Origin: an uncultured Alphaproteobacteria bacterium
Lineage (GTDB): Bacteria; Pseudomonadota; Alphaproteobacteria; RF32; CAG-239
DNA length: 64,000 nt
Assembly: GCA_949297145.1 (NCBI GenBank)
Contig: CASFQO010000002.1
Coordinates: 62,001 to 126,000 of the forward strand
Direction of reading: 5' to 3'
Below, one piece after another: positions 8,369 through 19,046 of this stretch. Positions within the stretch are counted from its first letter, which is position 1, and each line of letters opens with the position of its first letter. Made by a program: the position numbers and the translations under genes. Below the pieces are notes generated by a model, which ran no database searches, was not told the origin of the DNA, and was given only the letters and a program-made list of their open reading frames with translations.

Positions 8369-9208
8369 TTATTCCTTTCCGGTAATAATGGCACTAGGGT
8401 ACATTTGCAAATAGTCAGTCAAATTTTTAAGAGAGTTAGCCGCTGCCGTTAAAGTTTCAATCATAGCAGAAATCTCTGCTGCATTTTCACCCATAATTAA
8501 GTCTAAAGATTTTGCAGCCCCGCCGACATTTTGTGCTGCCGTACCAAACTCAGCCACCATCTTGGTTGTATTATTCTTGTTTTCTTTTAAGATATAATCA
8601 ACAGTATCAAGAGTAGAGTTCATCTTTGTTAACAAAGGCGGCAATTCTTTATCAAGCGTCTGCGTGATATTATGAACATCATCGGCAATTTGTGTAATCG
8701 GCATAACCTGTATACTCTTGGAAATTTCAGCAAAAGGCGAGCCGATAGTCGGAATTTCAAATTCATTTTTAGCCTCGTCATGAAGAATAATTTTAGATTT
8801 AGGGAACAAATCCAATTCAATCAAAAGCTGTCCCGTAATAACCGAGTTAATGGCCAAACGAGCACGAAGACCATCTTGAATAAATTTATCCAATTTAGCC
8901 CTTTCATCATGGCTGCTGGTAACAAAAGATTTGCCGTTATAGATTTTGGCATAAACCGGGATAAGAAACTGCATGGTTTGTAAATTAGCCTGCAAGCGAA
9001 CCTCGGTAACTTCCCCGATTTTTACGCCCTTAAATAAAACCGGCGCACCGACATCAAGCCCTTTAACCGATTCGTCAAAATACATCACCACAATCGATTC
9101 GTTATCGGAAAATTTAGATTTCAAAAAATACGCCAACATCAAAAAGAGCGATAAAAGCCCGATGCAGACAAAAAGACCAATCATTTTCAAATTAGGCTGT
9201 TTGACCAT
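8369..9208 (-). CDS. mlaD: MlaD-like MCE substrate-binding protein
   Basis: 279 residues. One N-terminal anchor helix (about residues 8-30) is followed by an MCE domain with VKGLDVGAPVLFKGVKIGEV (family core near residue 50) and a C-terminal helical region with low complexity. Such proteins form a ring in the periplasm that shuttles phospholipids. The ATG at 9208 has GAGGTG at proper spacing; a GTG three codons upstream is also possible. Its start overlaps the mlaF stop by 17 bp. At 279 residues it is longer than E. coli MlaD because of the extended helical tail. Confidence 0.9.
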   Translation of the reverse strand: MVKQPNLKMIGLFVCIGLLSLFLMLAYFLKSKFSDNESIVVMYFDESVKGLDVGAPVLFKGVKIGEVTEVRLQANLQTMQFLIPVYAKIYNGKSFVTSSHDERAKLDKFIQDGLRARLAINSVITGQLLIELDLFPKSKIILHDEAKNEFEIPTIGSPFAEISKSIQVMPITQIADDVHNITQTLDKELPPLLTKMNSTLDTVDYILKENKNNTTKMVAEFGTAAQNVGGAAKSLDLIMGENAAEISAMIETLTAAANSLKNLTDYLQMYPSAIITGKE

Positions 9209-9956
9209 TTTCGACACCTCTGGTTAAAAATTCAAGAATTTCAGGGTTAGGCGGCGTTTGTAACATTTGCATCGGATTGCCCCTTCCGGTAATGTTTTTA
9301 ACTTTCCCGTCAAGAAAGATAGAATTATTCCCGATAGCAAAAATAGACTGCAATTCGTGTGTAACCACCACAAACGTCGTCCCCAAATTATGATTAAGTT
9401 CCAAAATTAAATCATCCAAGCGTTTAGAGCTGATAGGATCAAGCCCGGCGGAAGGTTCGTCGCAATAAACAATTTTCGGATCAAGCGCCAACGCTCTGGA
9501 AAGGGCTGCTCTTTTTTTCATACCGCCGGAAATTTCCGAAGGATAAAAATCCTCAAAACCATATAATCCTGTGAGCGCTAATTTATACGATGCCAGCTCA
9601 TCAATTTCTTTTTTTGAATAATTGGTATAGAGCTCCATCGGCATCGCCACATTTTCTTTTAAGGTCATAGAGGAGAATAGCGCCCCGCTTTGATAGAGCA
9701 CGCCGCAGCTTTTCATAATTTCTGTTTTTTTAAAGTTATCTGCACCGGAAAAGTCTTGCCCGTTAATTAAGACTTCACCTTGCACCGGCGTAACCAATCC
9801 TGTTAATACGCGGAGCATACTGCTCTTACCGCAGCCGCTTGCACCCATAATGATAAAAATATCTTTTTCCCGTACAGAAAAATTGATGTCATCAAATAAG
9901 ATGAAATCACCGTAAGCAACTCTAAGGTTTTTGACTGTAATAATATCCTGTGTCAT
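9192..9956 (-). CDS. mlaF: MlaF-like ATPase of the phospholipid ABC transporter
   Basis: 254 residues. Walker A GASGCGKSS near residue 40, signature ISGGMKKRAALSRAL, Walker B IVYCDEPSAGLDP and the switch His in VTHEL are complete; the SGGM variant of the signature is typical for MlaF/Ttg2A. I choose ATG 9956 because it has GGAGGTGG upstream and overlaps the mlaE stop by ATGA. It energises the MlaE permease. Confidence 0.93.
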   Translation of the reverse strand: MTQDIITVKNLRVAYGDFILFDDINFSVREKDIFIIMGASGCGKSSMLRVLTGLVTPVQGEVLINGQDFSGADNFKKTEIMKSCGVLYQSGALFSSMTLKENVAMPMELYTNYSKKEIDELASYKLALTGLYGFEDFYPSEISGGMKKRAALSRALALDPKIVYCDEPSAGLDPISSKRLDDLILELNHNLGTTFVVVTHELQSIFAIGNNSIFLDGKVKNITGRGNPMQMLQTPPNPEILEFLTRGVENGQTA

Positions 9957-11077
9957 ATTCCAGCCACCTCCAAAAGAACAGTCAAAATACCGGTTGCGAC
10001 AATCATCCAAACTAAGGCCGTAACAACCGCTCCTGTCGTTGCTTTACCGACACTGTCGGCATCTCGTCCGGCATTAAGCCCTTCATAGCATCCGCATAAA
10101 GAAATAATAATGCCGTAAATGACGCTATGCAACAGCCCCACAAGAATATTTCTCAAACTCAATGCTTTAATCGCATAATCAAAATAAGAAGATGAAGAAA
10201 TATCCAAAAAAGCAACGCCTACAACCGCTCCGCCGAAAATTCCCAAAACATCCGCCAACATTGTCAAAAACGGGATGGTAAAGACCAGCGAAACCAACCT
10301 CGGCGTAATAAGATAATCAGAGATTTTGATACCCAACGTTTTAAGCGCATCAATTTCTTCATTAACCTGCATGGTTCCGAGTGTTGCCGCATAAGAAGAC
10401 CCCGTCCGGCCGGCCATAATAATTCCGACCATAATCGCCGCCATAATTCTCGTCATACCGATAGAAACCATGCTGGCAACATAAATTCCCGCCCCAAAAG
10501 TTCGCAGTTGCAGAGCGCCGACAAAAGCCAAAATAAGCCCGACTAAAAAACTGACCAAAGAAATAATACCGACCGCTTTGTAACTACAATCGGCAAAAAT
10601 AAATAAAAAGTCATTTTTCCGCCAAATAGCCTGACCGGTAAAAAAGCGCAAAAGCGATAAGTTTACTTCATGAATAAAAAGACAAGCCGATTTAATTTTT
10701 TCAAAAACAGTTAAGCTCTTTTTTCCGATTTTTTCAAGCAAAGGGAGTGAGTTCTCATTGTCTTTCGGCGGTGTATTTTCTACCTTTAGTGCAAGATTAA
10801 GCATTTCTTGCAAGTTTTCAGGTAATTGCGAGAGATTAGCATCAAGGCCGAGAGGCTTAAGCTTTTTAGCCCATCCGAAAATTTGCGCAGCTATTCGAGA
10901 AGAATAGGGAACCCCATCTTTGGCTAACTTAAAAAAAACTTGTTTACCGCCGCGATTTTTCCACTCGGTAATATCCTGTATTTGCAAAGCAAAAGAAGTA
11001 TCACCCTCAACAGATTTATCATCTTCGCTGAAGACTAAATAAAGTTCCTGATTACTATGTTTAACTTCTACCGACAT
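9953..11077 (-). CDS. mlaE: MlaE-like permease with fused N-terminal STAS/MlaB-like domain
   Basis: 374 residues, about 115 longer than E. coli MlaE. The C-terminal 255 residues are the MlaE permease: five or six helices with MVGIIMAGRTGSSYAAT, the conserved EEIDALKTLGI segment and DVLGIFGG. The N-terminal 110 residues are soluble, with a beta/alpha pattern (QELYLVFSEDD, KQVFFKLAKDG) consistent with a STAS domain, the job done by separate MlaB in E. coli. It starts 32 bp after the pfkB stop; the start has only a weak ribosome site, so coupling to pfkB is likely. Confidence 0.9.
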   Translation of the reverse strand: MSVEVKHSNQELYLVFSEDDKSVEGDTSFALQIQDITEWKNRGGKQVFFKLAKDGVPYSSRIAAQIFGWAKKLKPLGLDANLSQLPENLQEMLNLALKVENTPPKDNENSLPLLEKIGKKSLTVFEKIKSACLFIHEVNLSLLRFFTGQAIWRKNDFLFIFADCSYKAVGIISLVSFLVGLILAFVGALQLRTFGAGIYVASMVSIGMTRIMAAIMVGIIMAGRTGSSYAATLGTMQVNEEIDALKTLGIKISDYLITPRLVSLVFTIPFLTMLADVLGIFGGAVVGVAFLDISSSSYFDYAIKALSLRNILVGLLHSVIYGIIISLCGCYEGLNAGRDADSVGKATTGAVVTALVWMIVATGILTVLLEVAGI

Positions 11078-11109
11078 TTCAATATCTTTTTTTTAGTAAG
11101 ATAATCCAT

Positions 11110-11967
11110 TTAAGAACATTTACAAGAGGCAAGGCACACTTCAACCGCTGCCTGATTGGCAATTTCGTGTGCTTCTTGTTGAGAAAGCCCTTTAAGGATA
11201 GAGGCAATAAAAGCTCCCGAGAAAGCATTGCCCGCCCCATAAGCAAATGTCTGCCGGATACCGTCATTTTTAACATACGTTAACGTATCCCCAAAAATGC
11301 GGCTTTCTTTTGCAGTATCTGTCAAGATGAGATATTTGAGCTGATATTGATTTTTGATGAAATCACACATTTCTTCCAAAGAACCGGAAAGTTTAAGAAT
11401 TGATTTCAAAATTTTCAATTCATTCATGTTGAGTTTCAAAATATCGGCCAAATCCAACAGTGTTAAAATAGTGGTCTTATCGTAGTAATCTTGCCGCAAA
11501 TTAATATCAAAGAATTTGAACGCTTTTTTCGGTGCAGAGCTGATTAAATCCAGAATAGTCCCTTTAGAATAAGCTTTTCTGAGAGCAAGCGTTCCAAAGT
11601 AAACCGCATCAACATTTTTAATACACTCTTCGGCATCTTCGGTAAAAGGAATATAATCCCACGCAGCATTTTCCAGAATATGAGCCGTAAGTGAGCCATT
11701 AGAGTTTTTAAAAATAATCACGCGTCCCGTCGGATAAGGGGTGATGGCAAGAACCGGTTTAATCTCAAATTTATTAAGCTCTGTCACAACTTCACGCCCC
11801 AAGTCATCAGCTCCAATAGCACTGATAAGGTTCCCGCGCGCGCCGTATTTAACGGCATAATGTAAAAAATCTGCCGGTGCCCCGCCTAATTTGCGGCTAT
11901 CCGGCATAATATCAAAAACAACTTCTCCGATGGCGGCCACCTGAGGTTTTTTACTCTTTCCGACCAT
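11110..11967 (-). CDS. PfkB-family sugar kinase with substituted catalytic base
   Basis: 285 residues. The fold is clear: LGGAPADFLHYAVKYGA near residue 28, ILENAAWDYI near 98, FFDINLRQD near 153, the arrangement of fructokinase-like enzymes. The anion-hole/catalytic motif that should read GAGD is GAGN at residues 244-247 (codon AAT), so the usual catalytic Asp is Asn. It may therefore be a weak or inactive kinase or a sugar sensor. It is the first gene of the operon with mlaEFD and the lipoprotein, starts with AAGGGG upstream, and is transcribed from the promoter at 12008-12035. Confidence 0.85.
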   Translation of the reverse strand: MVGKSKKPQVAAIGEVVFDIMPDSRKLGGAPADFLHYAVKYGARGNLISAIGADDLGREVVTELNKFEIKPVLAITPYPTGRVIIFKNSNGSLTAHILENAAWDYIPFTEDAEECIKNVDAVYFGTLALRKAYSKGTILDLISSAPKKAFKFFDINLRQDYYDKTTILTLLDLADILKLNMNELKILKSILKLSGSLEEMCDFIKNQYQLKYLILTDTAKESRIFGDTLTYVKNDGIRQTFAYGAGNAFSGAFIASILKGLSQQEAHEIANQAAVEVCLASCKCS

Positions 11968-12007
11968 GACGCCCCTTCTATATTTGTTAAAACAGAACTT
12001 TTCCCAA

Positions 12008-12035
12008 AGTATAGCGCATAAAATTCGCGTGTCAA
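12008..12035 (-). promoter_or_regulatory. Promoter of the pfkB-mlaEFD-lipoprotein operon
   Basis: TTGACA-16-TATACT on the minus strand, followed by a leader with a good Shine-Dalgarno site, AAGGGG. Confidence 0.85.
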
Positions 12036-12040
12036 CGAGT

Positions 12041-13549
12041 TTAATACTTGTTCAAACGTAATTTTAGGCTATCTTGCAAGAAAGAGCGCGCATCATCGGC
12101 GTTAATTTTGCAAAGGTCAATTCCAAAACTTTTTCTATAAAAAGTATTAAATTTAAGACACTCATATTTTTGAGATAATTGCATATAACTGGATAAGGCA
12201 AAAACAACCGGTGGCAGCTCTTTATAATACAAAGAGATATTTTTAAGAATAGAAGGAACACGTAAGATTTCTCCTTTTTCCCCAACCACAGTCAAGCATT
12301 TATATTCCGGCAAGTAATATTCGCAAAATAAATTATTGTTATCCATCACAAGAATAGGCATCCACTTTGGAACAAACAAATGAATATCATGAACAAGGTT
12401 GGAGTACCCTTTATCAAATGAAGCGGCACGAATATCATCATAAGAAACACAAAAACCTAATAACGCAAGGATTAAAAAGGCTCGTTGCAAAAAAGTCCGC
12501 GTAGCTAAAACAATGGCAGCGCCCGCCATCCATATAAGTGAAAAAATCAGCATATAACGAGCGGTAACCATCGGTCGGATAACAACCGAAAGAATAATGA
12601 GCAAGATATAAGCTGCCATCACACTAAAAAAGGCAAGTATTAAAAGCTGATACAAGCGTGAAAATTTTTGCCGTAAATCAGCACTAGATAAAACGCCGGA
12701 TAGCACACAAAAACTAAGAGCAGAAGCCGATAAAATCTCAAAAGCAAAATAGATAGATTGGACAATTTCTCCGGATAAAGGGTTTGTGAAAAACTGTCCG
12801 CTTGTTTTAACAAAATCCATGGTGACATACCAAGATTGGCTAATCGTACCGGCAGTTTGTAGAGGGATGTAAAGCCAAGGGGCAAAGAGCGCCGCAACTA
12901 TAACCGCCGCATAAAGAAATTTTTTTAAGACCGCATAATCTTTTTGACGAATAATAAGAAAGCCTAAAGCCGCATACAGAAACATCAGCCAAATCGCGCA
13001 ATAATAGTGCGTATAAAGCGCTAACAAAGATGAACCGGCAAATTTAATAAAATCAAGATTGCAGGGCTTATTAAGAAGGCGGCCCCCATAAACAAGCGCC
13101 ATCAACATCAAGAGTGCCGATAACATATATGTTCGCACTTCAAAAGCCAACCATAAAGAGTGCGGCATCAGCAGAATAAGTCCAATCATCCAGAGCGCGA
13201 CTTTATCGCCATAATCACGCCGCATTTCCGTTACAGCAAAAATTTGCGCTGCGACAAGCAAAATATAAGAGGCAAAATGCGCACCGAAAATTTCATAAGA
13301 TTTCGGGAAGAAAAAGAGCACAAACTTTAGATACAAATAATAAAGCGGAGGTTTGGAATCTTCTGTCATCAGCAGATAAAACATATCCTTCAAGCTATCA
13401 TTAGCCATCAAAACCGAATAAATTTCATCCGTCCAAAGGTTAATATTATTAAGCAAACTGCCATAGAGTAGGGCAGTCAGAAGAATTAAGCTCCATGCTT
13501 TGACCTGAAATTTTGCAAATTGTTCTTTGATAAATAAAAACACGCTCAC
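12041..13549 (-). CDS. GT-C glycosyltransferase, GT39/ArnT-like
   Basis: 502 residues with about eleven hydrophobic helices. The first periplasmic loop carries the acidic pair in LWTDEIYS followed by KPPLYYLYLKF, the hallmark of GT39/ArnT-type lipid-linked sugar transferases, and the C-terminal 110 residues form a soluble domain. It probably transfers a sugar from a polyprenyl carrier to an envelope acceptor. I place the start at GTG 13549, which follows AGGGAGG; the longer reading from 13612 would include the promoter at 13575-13603. It may be the donor-side enzyme for the same glycans as the other membrane transferases in this window, but the acceptor is unknown. Confidence 0.82.
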   Translation of the reverse strand: MSVFLFIKEQFAKFQVKAWSLILLTALLYGSLLNNINLWTDEIYSVLMANDSLKDMFYLLMTEDSKPPLYYLYLKFVLFFFPKSYEIFGAHFASYILLVAAQIFAVTEMRRDYGDKVALWMIGLILLMPHSLWLAFEVRTYMLSALLMLMALVYGGRLLNKPCNLDFIKFAGSSLLALYTHYYCAIWLMFLYAALGFLIIRQKDYAVLKKFLYAAVIVAALFAPWLYIPLQTAGTISQSWYVTMDFVKTSGQFFTNPLSGEIVQSIYFAFEILSASALSFCVLSGVLSSADLRQKFSRLYQLLILAFFSVMAAYILLIILSVVIRPMVTARYMLIFSLIWMAGAAIVLATRTFLQRAFLILALLGFCVSYDDIRAASFDKGYSNLVHDIHLFVPKWMPILVMDNNNLFCEYYLPEYKCLTVVGEKGEILRVPSILKNISLYYKELPPVVFALSSYMQLSQKYECLKFNTFYRKSFGIDLCKINADDARSFLQDSLKLRLNKY

Positions 13550-13574
13550 CTCAATCCTCCCTAAAATTAAATTT

Positions 13575-13603
13575 AGCGTAAACAAATAACAAACCGAGGT
13601 CAA
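13575..13603 (-). promoter_or_regulatory. Promoter of the GT39-like gene
   Basis: TTGACC-17-TACGCT on the minus strand, just upstream of AGGGAGG and the GTG at 13549; it argues against the longer start. Confidence 0.65.
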
Positions 13604-13662
13604 CCCCGTCAAACAATTTTACACAAAAACAAAGGCTCATAAGAAGCCCACCTTGAGAAAAT

Positions 13663-13692
13663 AAAAAAGCCGCCCTTAGAAATAAGGACGGC
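13663..13692 (-). terminator. Terminator of the atpHAGDC operon
   Basis: The 10-bp stem GCCGTCCTTA/TAAGGGCGGC with two wobble pairs and loop TTTC is followed by six T residues. Confidence 0.9.
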
Positions 13693-13712
13693 GTAAAAGG
13701 CTTTAAGGAGAA

Positions 13713-14081
13713 CTATTTCTTCTTTGTTTCTCTTTCAAAATAATCAACGAGCCATTTATAATAAGGATTTTCAAAATCGGCATACATCTGCTTAACAACA
13801 TCCAGATTTAAATCTTTTTTATGAAAAGCAGATTCGGTTAAGACCGTGCAAGTATCCTCTTTAATATCAGCCGAGCCGACAGAAAGCAACCACTCATCAA
13901 TCACATGGTTTGTTTCATCAAGAATTTGCAAAAGTCCCATCCCGAGAGCCAAAAGCGTCGGTGCCCGACCTTTGATAACCGTGAGCGGCATATCGCGTGC
14001 GGGCAAAACCACCCGATGCACCTTCGTATCAAGCACCAACTTTTCCGGCATATAGATTTTAAGTTGAATATCCAAAGCCAT
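13713..14081 (-). CDS. atpC: ATP synthase F1 subunit epsilon
   Basis: 122 residues. The N-terminal beta domain reads LDIQLKIYMPEKLVLD and the middle has GVGSADI-like LLSVGSADIKED, as in epsilon subunits; the C-terminal 40 residues are the helical part (with YYKWLVDYFERET). It is the last gene of the F1 operon, 2 bp after atpD. The C-terminal domain is shorter and less regular than in E. coli, which is common in Alphaproteobacteria. Confidence 0.9.
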   Translation of the reverse strand: MALDIQLKIYMPEKLVLDTKVHRVVLPARDMPLTVIKGRAPTLLALGMGLLQILDETNHVIDEWLLSVGSADIKEDTCTVLTESAFHKKDLNLDVVKQMYADFENPYYKWLVDYFERETKKK

Positions 14082-14083
14082 GA

Positions 14084-15643
<1,560 letters not shown>

Positions 15644-15666
15644 TCAAAACAAGTCATCAGCAACGG

Positions 15667-16581
15667 TTAAGACATCGCCTCGGCACCGGCAACAATTTCG
15701 GTAAGTTCAGTCGTAATCGCCGATTGTCTGAGGGTGTTGTATTTAAAGGTAAGAGAGCTAATCATATCACGCGCGTTACGATTAGCATTATCCATAGAGC
15801 TCATTCGCGCCGCATGCTCTGAAGCTTGAGAGTTAATCAAAATTTCAAACATAGCCGTGCGCATATAGAGATTAGAAAGTCTTTTAAGCAACTCTAATTT
15901 ATCCGGCAAATATCCGTAATAGGCATTACCAACCCGATTAAGCCCGACATCATTTTCATCTAAAACAATATCAAACGGAAAGACTTGCTTAGAAACAAGC
16001 GTCCGCGTTAAGCCGGATAAAAAGTCACTGTAAACAATTTCACAAACGTCCGCATGATACTGCTCTTTTTTATCCCAAACATCGTGCAAAAAGGAAAGGG
16101 CTTCTTCATATGTCAAATGCTTTTTGATAACATTCGGATACGTCTGAACAATATCTTCACATCCCATACGCTTCAAGGCTGAACTTCCTTTTTTACCATA
16201 ACAAAAGACAAAAAACTTTTTGCCGTTTTGCTTCAACTCTTGAATACGCTTTTTAGCTTCTTTGGCAATTTGCGAGTTATAGCTGCCGCACAAGCCTCTG
16301 TCCGAAGACAAAACAAACAGCACATAGGTCTTTGGATTTTGGGGCTGTACCAGCGTTGCCGGCAAAAGAAAAGAAATGCCTTTTTCTTGCTCTTCAGATT
16401 TAAGTTCACAAAGAACATTTTTAATCTGCTTAATCAGCATAGCCTGAAAGAGCTCACTTTTATCCAAAGTCAGCTGAGCACGACGAAATTTAGATGCTGC
16501 CACCATTTTCATCGCGGAAGTAATTTTTTGTGTAGACTTAATACTTTCAATCCGAGTACGGAGTTCTTTTAAGCCTGCCAT
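15667..16581 (-). CDS. atpG: ATP synthase F1 subunit gamma
   Basis: 304 residues. Both terminal helices of the central stalk are recognisable: LRTRIESIKSTQKITSAMKM at the start and the end segment YNTLRQSAITTELTEIVAGA, with SDRGLCGSYN in the middle. It couples rotation to catalysis. It lies between atpA (91 bp upstream) and atpD (47 bp downstream) in the standard order. Confidence 0.97.
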   Translation of the reverse strand: MAGLKELRTRIESIKSTQKITSAMKMVAASKFRRAQLTLDKSELFQAMLIKQIKNVLCELKSEEQEKGISFLLPATLVQPQNPKTYVLFVLSSDRGLCGSYNSQIAKEAKKRIQELKQNGKKFFVFCYGKKGSSALKRMGCEDIVQTYPNVIKKHLTYEEALSFLHDVWDKKEQYHADVCEIVYSDFLSGLTRTLVSKQVFPFDIVLDENDVGLNRVGNAYYGYLPDKLELLKRLSNLYMRTAMFEILINSQASEHAARMSSMDNANRNARDMISSLTFKYNTLRQSAITTELTEIVAGAEAMS

Positions 16582-16672
16582 ATTTTACAATCCTTTCTTT
16601 TTATGCATCAAATCATGCATCAAATTCTCTCGCCGAGAATAAAGCCGAAGCTCTATTCCCGACGACATAACA

Positions 16673-18229
16673 TTAAGCTGCTGCTTGAGCCGTTTTTTTC
16701 TTAAAAGCTTCAAGAGTTTGTTTCATAAAGTCCGCAAGCGATTTTTCCAATTCTTCAGAAAGAACTTTCTGCTCACGAATTTCCTTCAAGAGACTACTCT
16801 TTTCGCGTCTGATGGTTTCAAGCATGAATTGCTCAAATTCTTTAACTTGAGAAACTTCAATTTCATCCAAGAAACCGCGTGCACCGGCAAACAACGATAC
16901 CACTTCCTCTTCAACTGGGAACGGATGGTAAACCGGTTGTTTCAATAATTCCGTCAAACGCACACCTCTTTCCAGCAATTTCTTCGTAGCAATATCCAAA
17001 TCCGAAGAAAACTGAGAGAAAGCTGCCATTTCACGATATTGTGCCAAATCCAATTTCATGGTACCGGCCACTTGTTTCATAGCTTTAACTTGGGCAGCCG
17101 AACCAACACGGCTAACGGAAATACCAACATTAACGGCAGGTCTGATACCCTGATAGAACAAACTTGTTTCCAAGAAAATCTGTCCGTCCGTAATTGAAAT
17201 TACGTTAGTCGGAATATAAGCAGAAACGTCTCCGGCTTGAGTTTCAATAACCGGCAAAGCCGTCAAAGAACCGCTGCCATGAGCCTCATCAAGTTTAGCC
17301 GCTCTTTCCAGCAATCTTGAGTGCAAATAGAACACATCACCCGGATAAGCTTCACGCCCAGGTGGACGACGCAAAAGCAAAGACATCTGACGATAAGCCG
17401 TAGCTTGTTTGGATAAGTCATCATAAAAGATAACGGCATGCATACCGCGATCGCGGAAATATTCACCCATAGCACATCCGGCATAAGGTGCGATATATTG
17501 CAAAGGAGCCGCATCCGAAGCCGTAGCCGCGACAACAATCGTATAATCCATCGCCCCGTAATCTTTAAGCGTTTTAACCACTTGCGCAACGGTAGAACGC
17601 TTTTGCCCGATAGCAACATAAATGCAGAACAATTTTTCTTTATCATTTTTAGCTGCATCATTAACGGATTTTTGGTTGATGATTGTATCAACGATAATCG
17701 AAGTTTTACCGGTTTGTCTGTCGCCGATAATCAACTCACGTTGTCCTCTTCCGATAGGAATAAGCGAGTCGATAATTTTAAGTCCGGTCTGTACCGGTTC
17801 ATGCACACTGCGGCGCTCAATAATACCCGGCGCTCTTGTTTCAACGTGTGCAGATTCTTTAGCTTTAATTGAGCCCAATCCGTCAATCGGTTGTCCCAAA
17901 GCATCAACCACACGCCCGAGCAATTCTTTTCCAACCGGCACACTAATAATTTTATTAGTACGCTTAACCGTATCGCCTTCTTTAATTTCGGCATCGGAAC
18001 CAAAAACAACCACACCAACGCTGTCCTCACCCAAGTTAAGAGCCATACCCTTAACACCGGATGAAAACTCAACCATTTCATTATATTCAACACCTGTCAA
18101 TCCGTAAACGGTCGCAATACCGTCACCGACCGAAAGAACACGTCCAACTTCTTCCATATCCGGATTAAAGTTATAGTGTTCAATTTTTTCTTTGAGAATA
18201 TTGGAAATTTCTTCTGCTTTCACAGCCAT
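16673..18229 (-). CDS. atpA: ATP synthase F1 subunit alpha
   Basis: 518 residues, normal length. The P-loop [22 protein letters not shown], and [21 protein letters not shown] are diagnostic. The C-terminal tail is rich in Lys and Ala. The start ATG follows a short gap after atpH. The non-catalytic nucleotide-binding subunit of F1. Confidence 0.98.
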   Translation of the reverse strand: MAVKAEEISNILKEKIEHYNFNPDMEEVGRVLSVGDGIATVYGLTGVEYNEMVEFSSGVKGMALNLGEDSVGVVVFGSDAEIKEGDTVKRTNKIISVPVGKELLGRVVDALGQPIDGLGSIKAKESAHVETRAPGIIERRSVHEPVQTGLKIIDSLIPIGRGQRELIIGDRQTGKTSIIVDTIINQKSVNDAAKNDKEKLFCIYVAIGQKRSTVAQVVKTLKDYGAMDYTIVVAATASDAAPLQYIAPYAGCAMGEYFRDRGMHAVIFYDDLSKQATAYRQMSLLLRRPPGREAYPGDVFYLHSRLLERAAKLDEAHGSGSLTALPVIETQAGDVSAYIPTNVISITDGQIFLETSLFYQGIRPAVNVGISVSRVGSAAQVKAMKQVAGTMKLDLAQYREMAAFSQFSSDLDIATKKLLERGVRLTELLKQPVYHPFPVEEEVVSLFAGARGFLDEIEVSQVKEFEQFMLETIRREKSSLLKEIREQKVLSEELEKSLADFMKQTLEAFKKKTAQAAA

Positions 18230-18268
18230 ATCAGTTTCCTTTCTTCACCATAAAAATTTGAAAAAACA

Positions 18269-18835
18269 TCAATTAACATCTCCTCCGTTGCTACTTAAAA
18301 GTAGTTTAATACGTTTTAATTTTGTCTGCAGCGTATCATCAATCAAAAAAGAATTAAAGCGCACTCTCAATCCGCCCAATACCTGAGGATCAATCAAATA
18401 TTTGAGCAAAACTTTGGTATTAAGTTTATCCTCTAACACGGAACGTAATTTTTTATCTTGAGCTTCCGAGAGCATAACTGCCGTTTCCACCACAACTTCG
18501 GTAATTCCTTTATCTTGGTAATAAAGCCTGATAAATTCATCTAGAATAAAGTCTAACAAGGCAATACGACCATGTTCGGCAGTAATCAAGAGCGTTTCGG
18601 TAGAAACATCCGATAGCTTAATTTTTTTTGCTAAAGATTCTATAATGTTTTGCCTTAAAGTCGCATCATCAATCGGAGCCGCCAATAAATTCCATGTTTT
18701 TTTATCTTGCGCATAAGATTCTTTAAGCAGTTGAACTTCGTCAAATACTTTATCTTCAATTTTTTTATCTTTAGCGGCGCCAAACCAAGCGTTGGCATAA
18801 TTTGCTGCGATTTTAAATTTCGAACATTTCTGCAT
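18269..18835 (-). CDS. atpH: ATP synthase F1 subunit delta (OSCP)
   Basis: 188 residues. The start KIAANYANAWFGAA and the C-terminal LIDPQVLGGLRVRFNSFLIDDTLQTKL pattern are typical of delta/OSCP, which joins F1 to the peripheral stalk. First gene of the operon; F0 genes are not in this window, as is normal in Alphaproteobacteria. AGGT lies in front of the ATG at moderate distance; the promoter is at 18868-18895. Confidence 0.95.
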   Translation of the reverse strand: MQKCSKFKIAANYANAWFGAAKDKKIEDKVFDEVQLLKESYAQDKKTWNLLAAPIDDATLRQNIIESLAKKIKLSDVSTETLLITAEHGRIALLDFILDEFIRLYYQDKGITEVVVETAVMLSEAQDKKLRSVLEDKLNTKVLLKYLIDPQVLGGLRVRFNSFLIDDTLQTKLKRIKLLLSSNGGDVN

Positions 18836-18867
18836 CTGTATTTACCTAAATAAAAGCTCTAGCAAAT

Positions 18868-18895
18868 AGCATATAGCTAATCACTTAAACAGCAA
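18868..18895 (-). promoter_or_regulatory. Probable promoter of the atp operon
   Basis: TTGCTG-16-TATGCT on the minus strand, about 32 nt before the atpH start. Confidence 0.6.
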
Positions 18896-18989
18896 TTACC
18901 ACAAAATTACTTATTTTAAATTAAAATTTCCACCACTAAACGCATTTTTTCACCATGAAATTGCATAAAAAGGTATGGAAATGAGAAAA

Positions 18990-19019
18990 AAAGAAAAAGC
19001 CGATTATAAAAATCGGCTT
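18990..19019 (-). terminator. Terminator of the 19047-19715 gene
   Basis: The stem GCCGATT/AATCGGC is followed on the minus strand by TTTTTCTTTTTTT. Confidence 0.85.
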
Positions 19020-19046
19020 AAAAAACATCATAACCTCATAAAAAGT

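Noticed and set aside
17622..18107. Open frame antisense to atpA
   Set aside because: Coding strand is unambiguous from ATP synthase motifs; no independent signals.
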